Both the position numbers and the translations under genes were made by a program. Below the pieces are notes generated by a model. That model ran no database searches, was not told the origin of the DNA, and worked only from the letters and a program-made list of their open reading frames with translations. A DNA stretch of 64,000 nt from contig JAOAEJ010000087.1 of the NCBI GenBank assembly GCA_026416815.1, positions 42,908-106,907 on the forward strand, in the 5' to 3' direction. Positions 36,669 to 46,642 of this stretch are shown here, one piece after another (position 1 is the stretch's first letter; each line of letters opens with the position of its first letter). The DNA comes from Clostridia bacterium (lineage in GTDB: Bacteria; Bacillota; Clostridia; Acetivibrionales; DSM-2933).

Positions 36669-37958
36669 TTACATCAATTTTGAAAAAGTAAAGTTTATAG
36701 CTTTTATTGTTTTTTCTATGTCTTCACTGCTGTGGGCATAGGACACAAACATTGCCTCAAACTGCGATGGAGCTATATATATCCCCTCTTCAAGCATTTC
36801 CGCAAAATATTTTGTAAATCTCTTTGTATCGGAACTTACCGCCGTCTCATAGCTTACAACTTTTTCACTTGTAAAAAAAGCACTAAGCATCGAGCCAACC
36901 CTGTTTACCGAAGAAGGTATACCATATTTTTGCGCTGTATCAACAAACGCTTTCTCCAGCTTCTTTGCCTTCCCCTCTATCTCGGTATATATTGACGGGT
37001 TATCTCTCAAAATACTTAAAGTAGCAATTCCCGCTGCCATAGCTACAGGATTGCCCGATAATGTCCCGGCCTGATAAACCGAGCCCGACGGTGATATCAT
37101 AGCCATAATGTCTTTCCTTCCGCCGTAAGCACCTACAGGCATACCTCCGCCTATAATCTTCCCAAATACCGTAATATCAGGACAAACTCCATAATACCCC
37201 TGAGCACCGCTGTAGGACACCCTAAACCCGGTTATCACCTCATCAAATATAAACAGTGTACCATATTTATGAGTAAATTCCCTTAAAAGCTTTAAAAACC
37301 TCATATCGGGTAAAACTACCCCCATATTACCTGCAACTGGCTCTATTATCACTGCTGCCAGCTCATTTCCATATTCCTTAAAAGCTTTTTCCAATCCATC
37401 ACAATCGTTGTAGGAAGCAGTAAGAGTATTCTTTGCATAATCCGCAGGAACCCCGGCACTATCGGGAACACCGGTAGTAAGTGCACCCGAGCCGGCTTTC
37501 ACAAGCAGCCCATCGGAATGTCCATGGTAGCACCCCTCGAACTTGAGTATTTTATCCCTGCCGGTAAATCCCCTGGCAAGCCTTATAGCGCTCATGACCG
37601 CCTCGGTCCCCGAGCTGACCATCCTTACCATTTCCACTGACGGTACAGCCTCACAAATCATCTGAGCCAGTTCCACCTCCCTCTCGGTAGGTGCCCCAAA
37701 GCTTGTCCCATCTACTGCTGCTTCACTTATCGCCTCTATGACTTTATCATTGGCATGTCCCAATATCATAGGACCCCATGAACCGACATAATCAATGTAT
37801 TCATTTCCGTCAACATCATATATCTTCGAACCCTTGGCCTTTTTTATAAACGGAGGGTTCATTCCTACTGACTTAAAAGCTCTTACCGGACTATTTACCC
37901 CTCCCGGTATGATTTGCTTAGCCTTTTCAAAAAACTCTACAGATTTACTGTTATTCAT
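36669..37958 (-). CDS. hemL: Glutamate-1-semialdehyde 2,1-aminomutase (HemL)
   Basis: A 429-residue PLP enzyme making 5-aminolevulinate. It shows [15 protein letters not shown], the gating region [18 protein letters not shown] and the PLP lysine in [18 protein letters not shown] (about residue 267). Full normal length. It follows hemB by 16 bases. Confidence 0.95.
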   Translation of the reverse strand: MNNSKSVEFFEKAKQIIPGGVNSPVRAFKSVGMNPPFIKKAKGSKIYDVDGNEYIDYVGSWGPMILGHANDKVIEAISEAAVDGTSFGAPTEREVELAQMICEAVPSVEMVRMVSSGTEAVMSAIRLARGFTGRDKILKFEGCYHGHSDGLLVKAGSGALTTGVPDSAGVPADYAKNTLTASYNDCDGLEKAFKEYGNELAAVIIEPVAGNMGVVLPDMRFLKLLREFTHKYGTLFIFDEVITGFRVSYSGAQGYYGVCPDITVFGKIIGGGMPVGAYGGRKDIMAMISPSGSVYQAGTLSGNPVAMAAGIATLSILRDNPSIYTEIEGKAKKLEKAFVDTAQKYGIPSSVNRVGSMLSAFFTSEKVVSYETAVSSDTKRFTKYFAEMLEEGIYIAPSQFEAMFVSYAHSSEDIEKTIKAINFTFSKLM

Positions 37959-37974
37959 ACAAAACCTCCTGAAC

Positions 37975-38946
37975 TTAACCCTTCAACCATTCGGCAAGCT
38001 GCTTGGCAAAGTATGTAATAATAACTTTAGCCCCAGCCCGCTTCATTGCAGTAATCGATTCAAGCACAACACCTTTCTCATCTATCCAACCATTTGCCGC
38101 CGCAGCCTTTATCATAGAGTATTCACCGCTGACGTTGTAAGCTGCAATCGGAATATCAAATCTCTCGCTAATAACCTTTATCACATCTAGATAAGCCATA
38201 GCCGGCTTAACCATTACAATATCCGCACCTTCAGCTATATCCAGCTCCACCTCGCGTATAGCCTCTTTTACGTTTGAATAATCCATTTGATAAGTCTTTC
38301 TATCACCAAAAGCAGGCTTTGATTGGGCTGCGTCCCTGAAAGGACCGTAGAAAGCCGAAGCATATTTTGCGCTATATGCCATAATAGCTTTTTCGCTAAA
38401 ACCCTTATCATCCAACGCTTTCCTGATAGCACCCACTCTTCCGTCCATCATATCCGAAGGTGCGATAATATCCGCACCTGCTTCAGCATAGCTTACAGCG
38501 GAATTGACCAGTAATTCAACCGAAGGATCATTCAGTACCTTACCCTCACTAATCACTCCGCAGTGACCATGGCTTGTATATTCGCACAGGCATACATCAG
38601 CGATAAGAAGTAACTCAGGAAAAACCTTTTTAGCTTCCCTTAAAGCCCTCTGTACAATACCCTTATCGCAGTACGCTCCAGACCCAACCTCATCCTTGCT
38701 GTCAGGTACACCGAACAAAAGCACTCCCGGTATTCCCAGCTTATGGACTTCCTCCAGCTCCTTTAAGAAGTTGTCCAGCGATAAGTTATAAACACCCGGC
38801 ATTGAGGCTACCTCTTTTTTCACACCGCTGCCCTCAACCACAAACATAGGGTAAATCAAATCATTAACTGAAATCTGCGTTTCCCTTACCAGCTTCCTCA
38901 TACCCTCACTAGTTCGCAGCCTTCTAGGTCTCTTAGTCAAATCCAT
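37975..38946 (-). CDS. hemB: Porphobilinogen synthase (HemB)
   Basis: A 323-residue TIM-barrel enzyme joining two 5-aminolevulinate molecules. The zinc-binding [14 protein letters not shown] motif with three cysteines is intact. The Schiff-base lysines lie in [15 protein letters not shown] and [13 protein letters not shown]. It begins 2 bases after the cobA-hemD stop. Confidence 0.95.
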   Translation of the reverse strand: MDLTKRPRRLRTSEGMRKLVRETQISVNDLIYPMFVVEGSGVKKEVASMPGVYNLSLDNFLKELEEVHKLGIPGVLLFGVPDSKDEVGSGAYCDKGIVQRALREAKKVFPELLLIADVCLCEYTSHGHCGVISEGKVLNDPSVELLVNSAVSYAEAGADIIAPSDMMDGRVGAIRKALDDKGFSEKAIMAYSAKYASAFYGPFRDAAQSKPAFGDRKTYQMDYSNVKEAIREVELDIAEGADIVMVKPAMAYLDVIKVISERFDIPIAAYNVSGEYSMIKAAAANGWIDEKGVVLESITAMKRAGAKVIITYFAKQLAEWLKG

Positions 38947-38948
38947 AT

Positions 38949-40463
38949 CTATTCCTCCGAAATACTTACTAGCTTATCCACAAGCCCATCTATAGTATGT
39001 ATATCAGCAACCGCTGTAACGTTTATACCAAATTCAGCAGCCGTTTTTGCCGTCACAGGGCCAATACAAACTGATTTAGCACCAGTTAGCTTATGAAGGT
39101 TTTCTTTACCTACAATAGATACAAAATTGCTTACTGTGGACGAGCTGGTAAAGGTTATAAAGTCTAGTCTGCTTTCATCAAGCAACTCCATAACGTCGTC
39201 CTTGTCAGCCGTATCCACTACGGTACGGTAAGCAATCAAATCTTCAACATCAACTCCCGCTGCTTTAAGCCCTTGAGAAAGCTCTACGTTTGCAATATCA
39301 GCCCTTGCAAGAAGCACCTTCTCCCCAGGCTTAACCCTCTCCAAAAGCCCTTTTAAAAGCTCTTTGGTAGTAAACTTGTCGGGAGTATAGTCAACAGTTA
39401 GTCCCAAGTTACCCAATTCTTCTTCCGTAGCCTTACCTACAGCACAAAGCTTGGCTCCCCATAAACCTCTTATATCAATACGCTTTTCCTTCATTATCTC
39501 AAAGAACTGCTTTACACCATTTACACTGGTAAAAGCAACCCACTTGTACTGTCCCAAATTGTTTAAAACTCTCTCAAAGTGAGCTAAATCGCTAGGTTTT
39601 TCAACCTTGATAGTCGGAAACTCTATCGCTTCCCCTCCGAGCTCTTCAATTCTTTCAACAAGCCTGCTGGCTTGCTCTCTAGACCTCGTAACCACTACCC
39701 GCTTTCCAGCAAGCGGTCCTCTAGGAAACCACGCAAGCTTTTCCCTCAAGCTTACAACATCCCCAACAACTGTGATGGCTGGAGATTTCACTCCTGCTTC
39801 CTTCGACTTATCGGCAATATTACTGAGTATACCGGTAACAACCCTCTGTTGCCCGGTAGTACCTTTTTCTATCACGGCAGCAGGGGTTTGTCCACCTTTC
39901 CCACACCTAATCAATCTGCTGCTAATCACAGGCAGGTTTTTAACCCCCATGAGAAAAACCAAAGTACCGTTTAGTTTCGCAAGATTTTCATAGTCAATAA
40001 GGCTTTCTTCCTTATCCGGCCTCTCGTGCCCGGTAATTATGTGAAGAGAAGAGCAGAAATCCCTATGGGTAACAGGTATCCCAGCATAGGCAGGAACCGC
40101 TACAGACGAAGTCACACCAGGAACTATCTCAAACTCAATTCCCTTTTCATAAAGACTCTCCGCTTCTTCTCCGCCTCTCCCGAATACAAAGGGGTCTCCG
40201 CCCTTTACTCTAGCTACAGTTTTACCGCTTAAAGCCTTTTCCACAAGAATAGCATTTATCCCCTCCTGCGGCACTGCATGACAGTCAGGAAGCTTGCCCA
40301 CATAAACTAGCTCAGCATCCTTTCTGGCAAAACTTAAAATCTTACCCCCAATAAGCCTATCATATACAATCACATCTGCCTTGGCTATGCACTCCACAGC
40401 CTTCAAAGTCATCAACTTATAATCCCCAGGACCTACACCTATTATATAAACCTTCCGCGGCAT
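38949..40463 (-). CDS. Fused uroporphyrinogen-III C-methyltransferase / uroporphyrinogen-III synthase (CobA-HemD)
   Basis: A 504-residue two-domain protein. Residues 1-245 are SAM-dependent methyltransferase (VYIIGVGPGDYKLMTLKA, VARVKGGDPFVFGRGGEEAE, GIPVTHR) that makes precorrin-2. Residues 255-504 are uroporphyrinogen III synthase (VVVTRSREQASRLVERIEEL, AFTSVNGVKQFF, DFITFTSSSTVSNFV). This fusion is common in clostridia. The ATG at 40463 follows AGGAGGAGACGTA. A 420-bp repeat-filled gap separates it from hemC upstream. Confidence 0.94.
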   Translation of the reverse strand: MPRKVYIIGVGPGDYKLMTLKAVECIAKADVIVYDRLIGGKILSFARKDAELVYVGKLPDCHAVPQEGINAILVEKALSGKTVARVKGGDPFVFGRGGEEAESLYEKGIEFEIVPGVTSSVAVPAYAGIPVTHRDFCSSLHIITGHERPDKEESLIDYENLAKLNGTLVFLMGVKNLPVISSRLIRCGKGGQTPAAVIEKGTTGQQRVVTGILSNIADKSKEAGVKSPAITVVGDVVSLREKLAWFPRGPLAGKRVVVTRSREQASRLVERIEELGGEAIEFPTIKVEKPSDLAHFERVLNNLGQYKWVAFTSVNGVKQFFEIMKEKRIDIRGLWGAKLCAVGKATEEELGNLGLTVDYTPDKFTTKELLKGLLERVKPGEKVLLARADIANVELSQGLKAAGVDVEDLIAYRTVVDTADKDDVMELLDESRLDFITFTSSSTVSNFVSIVGKENLHKLTGAKSVCIGPVTAKTAAEFGINVTAVADIHTIDGLVDKLVSISEE

Positions 40464-40511
40464 TACGTCTCCTCCTAAAACCTTAATCAACTGTATATAT
40501 TAAATTCAATC

Positions 40512-40664
40512 ATATAGATCGTTCACTATAAAGTTAAAAATCTTTTGCCCCCACCCCTACCCCGCCCCGCGGGCGGGAGGATTTTGTTTTGCGGCGAAGC
40601 CGCAAGCAGGATGGCTACGCCCCCTGCGCCCCCAATTTTAAGTTCTACAGTAAACCATATATAC
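40512..40664. repeat. GC-rich decayed MITE-like element
   Basis: It has ATATAGATCGTTCACTATAA at the left and AGTAAACCATATATA at the right with AAGTTAAAAAT / AATTTTAAGTT arms. Inside are GC-rich hairpins, CCCCGCCCGCGGGCGGG-like and TGCGGCGAAGCCGCA, unlike the AT-rich surroundings. It separates cobA-hemD from hemC. Confidence 0.45.
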
Positions 40665-40700
40665 ATGTTACAAATTCCCGCCCAAACACATATCCATTAA

Positions 40701-40855
40701 AGTTGCTGAGAAAATTATTTCTGGAAGACAATTTCATCCGAAGTGCGTTAAACTATAGTAAACTCAAAATACAACGCACCCGCGGCACCACAACAACCAC
40801 TATACCACTGCCGTGGAAGTTTGAAATTGCCTGGAAGAAATCATTTTCTCAACCA
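40701..40855. repeat. Inverted repeat next to the GC-rich element
   Basis: AGTTGCTGAGAAAATTATTT pairs imperfectly with GAAATCATTTTCTCAACC about 130 bases away, and TCTGGAAGACAATTTCA with GAAATTGCCTGGAAGA. It forms a second palindromic block in the 422-bp gene-free gap 40464-40885. Confidence 0.45.
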
Positions 40856-40885
40856 CCCAAACTCTAACAAGCCGCCCGCCTCAAC

Positions 40886-41785
40886 TCACCCAAGCTTCAT
40901 CTTCTCCAATATCATCTCCGCAAGCCTCTCTCCCAACTCAGCAGCCTCATGCCTATCTCCTTCAACATACGCTCTAAATACAGACTGCCTGTCTTCGGTA
41001 GCAAACATCCCATGCACCTTCATGACTTCCCCCTCAATAACCGCATGAGCAGCTATAGGCACACTACATCCACCGTTTAACCTCAGCAAATATGCCCTCT
41101 CAGCCTTTACACACTGAGAAGTACCCTCATCATGCACACTCTCAACCAAATACCCTATGTCATCCTCACTGCGAGTCTGTACAGCAAGCGCCCCCTGACC
41201 CACAGCAGGAATAACATCCTCTACTTCAAAATACTGTACACACCTATCTTCCAGCCCAAGCCTTTTCAAGCCCGCAGCAGCAAGCATTACCGCGTCATAC
41301 TCATTATTCAAAAGCTTATTAATCCGTGTAAGAACATTCCCCCTAAGGGTTTTAATCTTCAAATCAGGCCTTTTGCTCAGTACCTGCACTTCACGTCTCG
41401 CACTACTGGTCCCTAATACAGCTCCTTTCGGCAAATCTTCTAGAATTCGTCCATCGGAAGTAACCAGTACATCCCTAGGGTCCTCCCTCTTTGATACAAC
41501 CGCTATAGTCAGCCCTTCAGCTATCTCCGCAGGCATATCCTTCATGCTGTGAACTGCAATATCTATCTTCTTGTCCAGTAACTCCTGCTCAAGCTCTTTA
41601 ATAAACAGCCCCTTACCGCCGATTTTATCCAAGCGGGTATCCAGAATAATATCACCTTTTGTTTTAATGCCTACTATTTCAAATTCGTACTCGGGGTATT
41701 TTTTCTTTACTTCATTTATCACCCACTTAGTCTGGGTCAATGCCAGGTCGCTTTCACGGGACCCAACCCTTATCTTCCTACTCAT
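40886..41785 (-). CDS. hemC: Hydroxymethylbilane synthase (HemC)
   Basis: A 299-residue porphobilinogen deaminase starting at MSRKIRVGSRESDLAL after GAGAGGTATAGGC. The dipyrromethane cofactor cysteine is in RLNGGCSVPIAAHA (about residue 240). HSMKDMPAE and LGTSSARREVQ are conserved. The start overlaps the end of the precorrin-2 dehydrogenase gene by 8 bases. Confidence 0.94.
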   Translation of the reverse strand: MSRKIRVGSRESDLALTQTKWVINEVKKKYPEYEFEIVGIKTKGDIILDTRLDKIGGKGLFIKELEQELLDKKIDIAVHSMKDMPAEIAEGLTIAVVSKREDPRDVLVTSDGRILEDLPKGAVLGTSSARREVQVLSKRPDLKIKTLRGNVLTRINKLLNNEYDAVMLAAAGLKRLGLEDRCVQYFEVEDVIPAVGQGALAVQTRSEDDIGYLVESVHDEGTSQCVKAERAYLLRLNGGCSVPIAAHAVIEGEVMKVHGMFATEDRQSVFRAYVEGDRHEAAELGERLAEMILEKMKLG

Positions 41786-42416
41786 GCCTATACCTCTCAT
41801 ACACACTATTAATTCTTGTCTCCATATGTTCAACGGTATCCTGCTGTTTAAATGCAAAAACTTCATCCAGCAGTTTGTTTAATACTTCTTTTCTAAGGTT
41901 TTCATCGGGTATTTCCTGTATAGCCCTCTTTCTGTATTTTTTCAGTATATCAAGAGCGGTTCCAAAAGTCTCGGGCAGAAGCTTCTCTATCTCCTCCCTG
42001 ATTCTTTTTGAGAGAGCAGGATAGCCTCCGGAGGTGGAAATCCCAACAACTAAGTCTTCACGTCTTACCAGTGAGGGAAAAATGAAAGTGCATTTACCCG
42101 GGCAGTCAACTACGTTGACGAATATTCCTTTATCAGTAGCCTCTTTATATATTAGCTCGTTTAAACTGTTGTCCGATGTCCCAGCTATAACAAGAAATGC
42201 CCCCTGCAGCATACCTTTGCGGTACTCCTCACGTATTAAAGTAAACCTTTGTTCCTTATGCATTTCGTTGAGCTTAGTAGTAATCTTAGGGCTAATCACT
42301 GTGATATCTGCATTAAATTCCAATAGTGCTTCTATTTTTCTTTCAGCGACATTACCGCCGCCTATAACTATACACTTTTTATTCTTAAGGTTTATAAATA
42401 GGGGGAATACAGGCAC
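41778..42416 (-). CDS. Precorrin-2 dehydrogenase (sirohydrochlorin synthase, Met8/CysG-N type)
   Basis: A 212-residue NAD-binding protein: KKCIVIGGGNVAERKIEALL is the Rossmann loop, and DCPGKCTFIFPS and VGISTSGGYPALSKRIREEIE are typical of SirC/Met8. It converts precorrin-2 to sirohydrochlorin, the substrate of CbiX. The likely start is a GTG at 42416, eight bases after AGTAGG; the frame stays open to 42425. It has no methyltransferase domain, which is supplied by CobA-HemD. Confidence 0.88.
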   Translation of the reverse strand: MPVFPLFINLKNKKCIVIGGGNVAERKIEALLEFNADITVISPKITTKLNEMHKEQRFTLIREEYRKGMLQGAFLVIAGTSDNSLNELIYKEATDKGIFVNVVDCPGKCTFIFPSLVRREDLVVGISTSGGYPALSKRIREEIEKLLPETFGTALDILKKYRKRAIQEIPDENLRKEVLNKLLDEVFAFKQQDTVEHMETRINSVYERYRHE

Positions 42417-42431
42417 CCAACACACCTACTT

Positions 42432-43205
42432 TCATATATGTAAAATCTTTTTAACAAGATTGATTGCTTCATCAATTTCATTTACTACAGTGCCGTAAAC
42501 TACTGTGGGTCTTCCAACTACTATTACCGGGATTCCCAGTTTTTCTGCGGCACTCAGTTTTTCGTCGGTACCGCCTTCTTTGCCGCTGTCTTTTGTGACT
42601 ATTACTTTAGCGTTGCAGTGTTTTAGCATTTCTATGTTTAAGGCTTCTGAAAAAGGACCTTTTAGGGCTATGATGTTTTTTGCGGTTAATCCTGCTGCTT
42701 CACACTTTGATATTACTTTGCTGTCGGGTAGTACTCTGGCAAAAAGCCTGTCTGTGAAGTCAGGGATTTTGTTTGTGAATGCTTCCAGGTGGTTGCTTCC
42801 TATTGCCAGAAATATGTTTCCAGTTATTTGTGCGGCTTGCTTCGCAGCTTCTTCGAAGTCTTTGGTTATTATAAGGTTATCGCTTTGGTTGATAGTCTCG
42901 CGTCTTTCGTATCTTATGTATGGGGTTTGGGTTGCTTCGCAGGCTTTTATGGCGTTTAGGGAGACTTCTTTAGCGTAGGGATGGGAAGCGTCTATAAGGC
43001 ATTTTATACCTAGTTGTTTTATAAGAGCTTCCATGGCTTGGGAGTCTAGTCTGCCTTCTAGGATTTTTATGTCTGGGGATTCGCCTAGCAGGTCGCTACC
43101 GAATTTTGTTGCGACGGTTGCGGTTGTGGGGATATTTAGTTTTGAGAGTTCTTTGAGTAGGTGTCTTGCGTCGGCTGTTCCGGCGATTATGAGTATGTCG
43201 GACAT
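42432..43205 (-). CDS. cbiJ: Precorrin-6A/cobalt-precorrin-6A reductase (CbiJ/CobK)
   Basis: A 257-residue NAD(P)H-dependent reductase: ILIIAGTADARHLLKEL at the N-terminus, DASHPYAKEVSLNAIKAC, YIRYERRE and VTKDSGKEGGTDEKLSAAEKLGIPVIVVGRP are family hallmarks. Its third codon positions are rich in A and C compared with hemC nearby. It lies after a 312-bp gap filled with palindromes and ahead of the precorrin-2 dehydrogenase. Confidence 0.9.
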   Translation of the reverse strand: MSDILIIAGTADARHLLKELSKLNIPTTATVATKFGSDLLGESPDIKILEGRLDSQAMEALIKQLGIKCLIDASHPYAKEVSLNAIKACEATQTPYIRYERRETINQSDNLIITKDFEEAAKQAAQITGNIFLAIGSNHLEAFTNKIPDFTDRLFARVLPDSKVISKCEAAGLTAKNIIALKGPFSEALNIEMLKHCNAKVIVTKDSGKEGGTDEKLSAAEKLGIPVIVVGRPTVVYGTVVNEIDEAINLVKKILHI

Positions 43206-43227
43206 ATTTTCCTCTTCCTTATTCCTT

Positions 43228-43488
43228 AAGCCTTTTTGGTAAAGTGTTTTGGTATTTTAATTGAGTAGGGCTTTGTAGTATTTTTTTAGTGTCTTCGGTG
43301 TCGTCTAAAGCGGTTCCCGAGAGGGAAACCCATCTTGCTGGGTTTCCCTCTCGGACGCTCCCTTCCACTCGCTGCGCTAGGAGGACCGGCTTCAATGGGC
43401 CTCCTGCCCAGTGAAGCCTAAAACGCACGTCCTATGCGTTTTTCCCTTGAATCTCAAGGGGCTTCACGGGTCTTTTTAGAAAGGCTTT
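43228..43488. repeat. Composite palindromic element between cbiH and cbiJ
   Basis: The outer ends AAGCCTTTTT and AGAAAGGCTT are inverted. Inside is a perfect 15-bp stem (43317-43354, CCGAGAGGGAAACCC with its complement) and further small hairpins around 43395-43470. It is more GC-rich than flanking DNA and has no convincing gene. It occupies the 312-bp gap 43206-43517. Confidence 0.5.
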
Positions 43489-43517
43489 GGAGTATTAATA
43501 TTGGTCTTTTTTCTCTT

Positions 43518-44249
43518 TTATATTTTGTAGCCTCTTGGGGTTATTATTTTTCCGTTTTCTATATAGGTTTGGGAGTTTCCTATTATAACTACTGTGAACA
43601 TGTCTATTTCGTGTTCCAGCATTTGTGCTAGGGTTGTTATTGTGTGGGTTTCGTTTTGTCTTCCGGCATTCCTTACTAGACCTACTGGGGTGTTTTCTTT
43701 CCTGCTTTTTAGCATTATGTCTCTTGCTATGCCTATGTATTCGCTGCGGTTTTTGCTTTTTGGGTTGTAGAGACAGGTTACGAAGTCTCCTGCTGCGGCG
43801 TATTCCAGGCGTTTTTGGATTAGTTCCCAGGGTGTCATGAGGTCGCTCAGGCTTATTACTGCGAAGTCGTGCATTAGGGGTGCGCCTAGTACTGCAGCAG
43901 CGGCTGTTGCTGCGGTGATTCCCGGGATTACCTCGACTTCTACTTTTTCTTGTGATTTATTTGCTATTTCTAGCATGATTCCGGCCATACCGTAGATTCC
44001 ACTGTCTCCACTGCTTACTAATGATATAGTGTTGCCTTCCAGGGCTTTTTCAAGTACCAGAGTGCAACGTTCAACTTCACGGGTCATGCCTGAGCTGATA
44101 AATTGCTTGCCCTGAAAGCAGTCTTTTATAAGGTCTATATATGTGCTGTAACCGATTATTATATCTGAATTCTCAATAGCGTTCTTGGCTCTTGGTGTCA
44201 TATCTTCCATTCCGCCCGGTCCAATACCTACTACAAAAATTTTCCCCAT
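43518..44249 (-). CDS. cbiH: Precorrin-3B/cobalt-factor III C17-methyltransferase (CbiH)
   Basis: A 243-residue SAM-dependent tetrapyrrole methylase: KIFVVGIGPGGMEDMTPRA, SSGDSGIYGMAG, VIPGITAATAAAAVLGAPLMHDF and LYNPKSKNR. The ISLSDLMTPW segment is specific for C17-methylation with ring contraction. Normal length. Confidence 0.92.
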   Translation of the reverse strand: MGKIFVVGIGPGGMEDMTPRAKNAIENSDIIIGYSTYIDLIKDCFQGKQFISSGMTREVERCTLVLEKALEGNTISLVSSGDSGIYGMAGIMLEIANKSQEKVEVEVIPGITAATAAAAVLGAPLMHDFAVISLSDLMTPWELIQKRLEYAAAGDFVTCLYNPKSKNRSEYIGIARDIMLKSRKENTPVGLVRNAGRQNETHTITTLAQMLEHEIDMFTVVIIGNSQTYIENGKIITPRGYKI

Positions 44250-44321
44250 ACCTTTACTCCTATTTTTATATTTTGAGATTATCCTTTATGTTTTCTAAAG
44301 ATAGCTTTCAGTAAACTACTT

Positions 44322-45584
44322 TTAATCTTTAATAACTTCGCTTAAACATCTGAAGTAAGCTTCTATATCCTCTTTGCTTCCGTATTCGCGGACACTGTAG
44401 ACAAACTTGTTTAATATACCGTTTACCAGGTTCGCCATGGAAGCTCTTACAGTATCTTTATCCTCGTCGCTTGCGTATTTCAGCTTTGCAATCGTCTGAT
44501 TTATCTTGTCATTTACAATTTCTTCGGTATACTTCTGTACTTCTTTTACTACCGGAAGGATTTTTCTAAAACCGTACCACTTTTCAAATTCCAGTACGAA
44601 GTCGTCAATTATCTGCTCCGCTTTTGTTGCTTCCAGGAGCCTTCGATCTATATTTTCATCGGCAGCCGCCGTTAAATGGTCTATATTAAAGTACTTTATT
44701 CCTACCAGTTCTTTTATCTCTATATCAATATCCCTTGGAACGGCTAGGTCTATAAAAACTCGTTGCTTTATATCGGTTAAAGACTTCTCAAGCATGTCCC
44801 TCGTTATTGTATAATGAGGACTTGTAGTGGAGCTTATAACTATATCGCATTCATTAACAACCGAGTATCTGTCGTTATAATCCACAAAATGTACGCTTGG
44901 GTAAATCTTTGACAAATCCTTTACCTTTCCATGAGACCTGTTGGTAACATAAATCTTTGCTATTCCCTTTGATGTCAGGTTTTTTAGAATTATTGATCCG
45001 ATTTTGCCCAATCCGATTATTAAGGCACATTTATCTTCAAGCTTATTCTCAAATATATCTGAAAGCAGCTTTACAGCCAGAGAGCCTACCGATATTGAGT
45101 TGCGTGATAAATCGGTATATGTTTTTACTTTTTTGGCTGCAGTTACAGCCTCTCTAAACAGTGTATTCAAAACAACTGAGCTTGTCCCGGCAGAAAGGGA
45201 AATGTCGTGGGCCTCCTTAACCTGCCCGAGTATCTGATCCTCTCCAAGCACCATTGAATCCAGCCCGGAGGCAACCTTGAACAAATGCTTCACTGCATTT
45301 ACCCCGCTGTAAGCATAAAAGTACTTTTTAAACTCATAGGTGCTTAGACCTTTAATATCGCACAGCAGCTTTTCAACATTGCTATTATCAAAGTTCTCTG
45401 AATCGCAATAAATATATACTTCAGTCCTGTTGCAGGTAGAAAGTATTACACACTCGCTAACAGCGGGCAGCTTGTGAATATCCGCCAGTGCCCTTTTCTG
45501 CTCGTCCATATTGAAGCTAAGCTTTTCTCGTAGCTCCAGCGGTGTAGTTCTATAATTGATACCTGAAATGTATATATTCATCAT
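44322..45584 (-). CDS. hemA: Glutamyl-tRNA reductase (HemA)
   Basis: A 420-residue NADPH-dependent enzyme that starts the C5 route to 5-aminolevulinate. It has GINYRTTPLELREKLSF, the catalytic cysteine in ILSTCNRTEVY (about residue 51), VLGEDQILGQVKEA and a Rossmann ALIIGLGKIGS. The start overlaps the cbiG stop (ATGATG); the Shine-Dalgarno site GAGGAG is rather far upstream. It sits in the middle of the cbi genes and thus under the riboswitch. Confidence 0.94.
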   Translation of the reverse strand: MMNIYISGINYRTTPLELREKLSFNMDEQKRALADIHKLPAVSECVILSTCNRTEVYIYCDSENFDNSNVEKLLCDIKGLSTYEFKKYFYAYSGVNAVKHLFKVASGLDSMVLGEDQILGQVKEAHDISLSAGTSSVVLNTLFREAVTAAKKVKTYTDLSRNSISVGSLAVKLLSDIFENKLEDKCALIIGLGKIGSIILKNLTSKGIAKIYVTNRSHGKVKDLSKIYPSVHFVDYNDRYSVVNECDIVISSTTSPHYTITRDMLEKSLTDIKQRVFIDLAVPRDIDIEIKELVGIKYFNIDHLTAAADENIDRRLLEATKAEQIIDDFVLEFEKWYGFRKILPVVKEVQKYTEEIVNDKINQTIAKLKYASDEDKDTVRASMANLVNGILNKFVYSVREYGSKEDIEAYFRCLSEVIKD

Positions 45585-46642
45585 ATATTATAAATCTTCT
45601 CCTCTTCTGCTAGAGCAAGCGTTATTCCCTTATACACAGTTTTTCCGCAAATTAGTCTAGCATTTTCTCCTGCCAATACAGCACACGGCTCTGCCACACT
45701 GGCAACACCGGTTTTCGTTTTCACAAACTCCGATGTGGTATAGTCATCTTCTATGGGTCTGATTTGATCTCTTTGTACAATAAAAAGTGCTATGCCATTC
45801 TCACTGCAAAACTTCAGTAAGCCCATTTCATCCATTTTCAAATCTATTGTAGCAATACCTTTCAAAGATAGCATGCTCTTATTGTTTTTCTCAAAAAAAC
45901 TTCTAACAGCCAAAGCTATTTCTTCCTTTGAAGTTCCCCGCCTGCAACCAAGACCTAAAATGAGATTCTTAGGCCTGATATATAGGGCTTTTTCTGCCTC
46001 AATCTCAATATTTGTCCTATTTGACAATATAACGACGTATTTACATCCTGTAGTATTGTCTTCATCATATTTCATTATGTTTTCGGGCAATTCCCTATCC
46101 AGCATATAATCGCTGTAAAACCTTACCCTGCCGCCGTTTACCAACTCTGCGCTTATGTACTTCATATCCTGCAAATTTTCTATAACACAGTTGTTTTCCT
46201 TTGCAAATACGTCAAAGGCTATCATATCGTTAATATCAGTAGCAGTTGTGATAACCGGAGTTCCGCCGGTTATCAGAGCTACCTCACGGGCAAGTACATT
46301 GGCTCCCCCAAGATGTCCTGAAAGCAGACTTATCACATGCACACCTTTTTCATCCAGCACAAGCACAGCAGGATCTGACTTTTTATCCTTGATATAGGGC
46401 GCAATTGACCTTACCACTATTCCAGAGGCCATTATAAACACAAGTGCCTCATAAACTCCAAATATGTCTCCGATAAACTCATTAAACCTGCCTTTAATGG
46501 GTTTTATAGATACCTTATAGTATTTTTCCATACATTCAGCAGCAAATTCAGGCTTTACAAAAACATCTGCTTGCAGAGCCAGCCCAATACTACAAGCCAA
46601 ATCCGCCCCATTCCTGGTCAGAGAAATTAAAGCCGATTTCAT
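45581..46642 (-). CDS. cbiG: Cobalt-precorrin-5A hydrolase (CbiG)
   Basis: A 353-residue protein with the three CbiG regions: an N-terminal part (ISLTRNGADLA), the central GIVVRSIAPYIKDKKSDPAVLVLDEKG and SLLSGHLGGAN, and a C-terminal CobE-like LGLGCRRGTSKEEI. It opens the ring delta-lactone and releases acetaldehyde. The gene overlaps cbiF and hemA by 4 bases on either side. Confidence 0.94.
   Translation of the reverse strand: MKSALISLTRNGADLACSIGLALQADVFVKPEFAAECMEKYYKVSIKPIKGRFNEFIGDIFGVYEALVFIMASGIVVRSIAPYIKDKKSDPAVLVLDEKGVHVISLLSGHLGGANVLAREVALITGGTPVITTATDINDMIAFDVFAKENNCVIENLQDMKYISAELVNGGRVRFYSDYMLDRELPENIMKYDEDNTTGCKYVVILSNRTNIEIEAEKALYIRPKNLILGLGCRRGTSKEEIALAVRSFFEKNNKSMLSLKGIATIDLKMDEMGLLKFCSENGIALFIVQRDQIRPIEDDYTTSEFVKTKTGVASVAEPCAVLAGENARLICGKTVYKGITLALAEEEKIYNI

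Noticed and set aside
43219..43428. Small protein in the cbiH-cbiJ gap
   Set aside because: The frame runs through palindromes, has no good ribosome site and has arginine- and proline-rich composition typical of repeat DNA.
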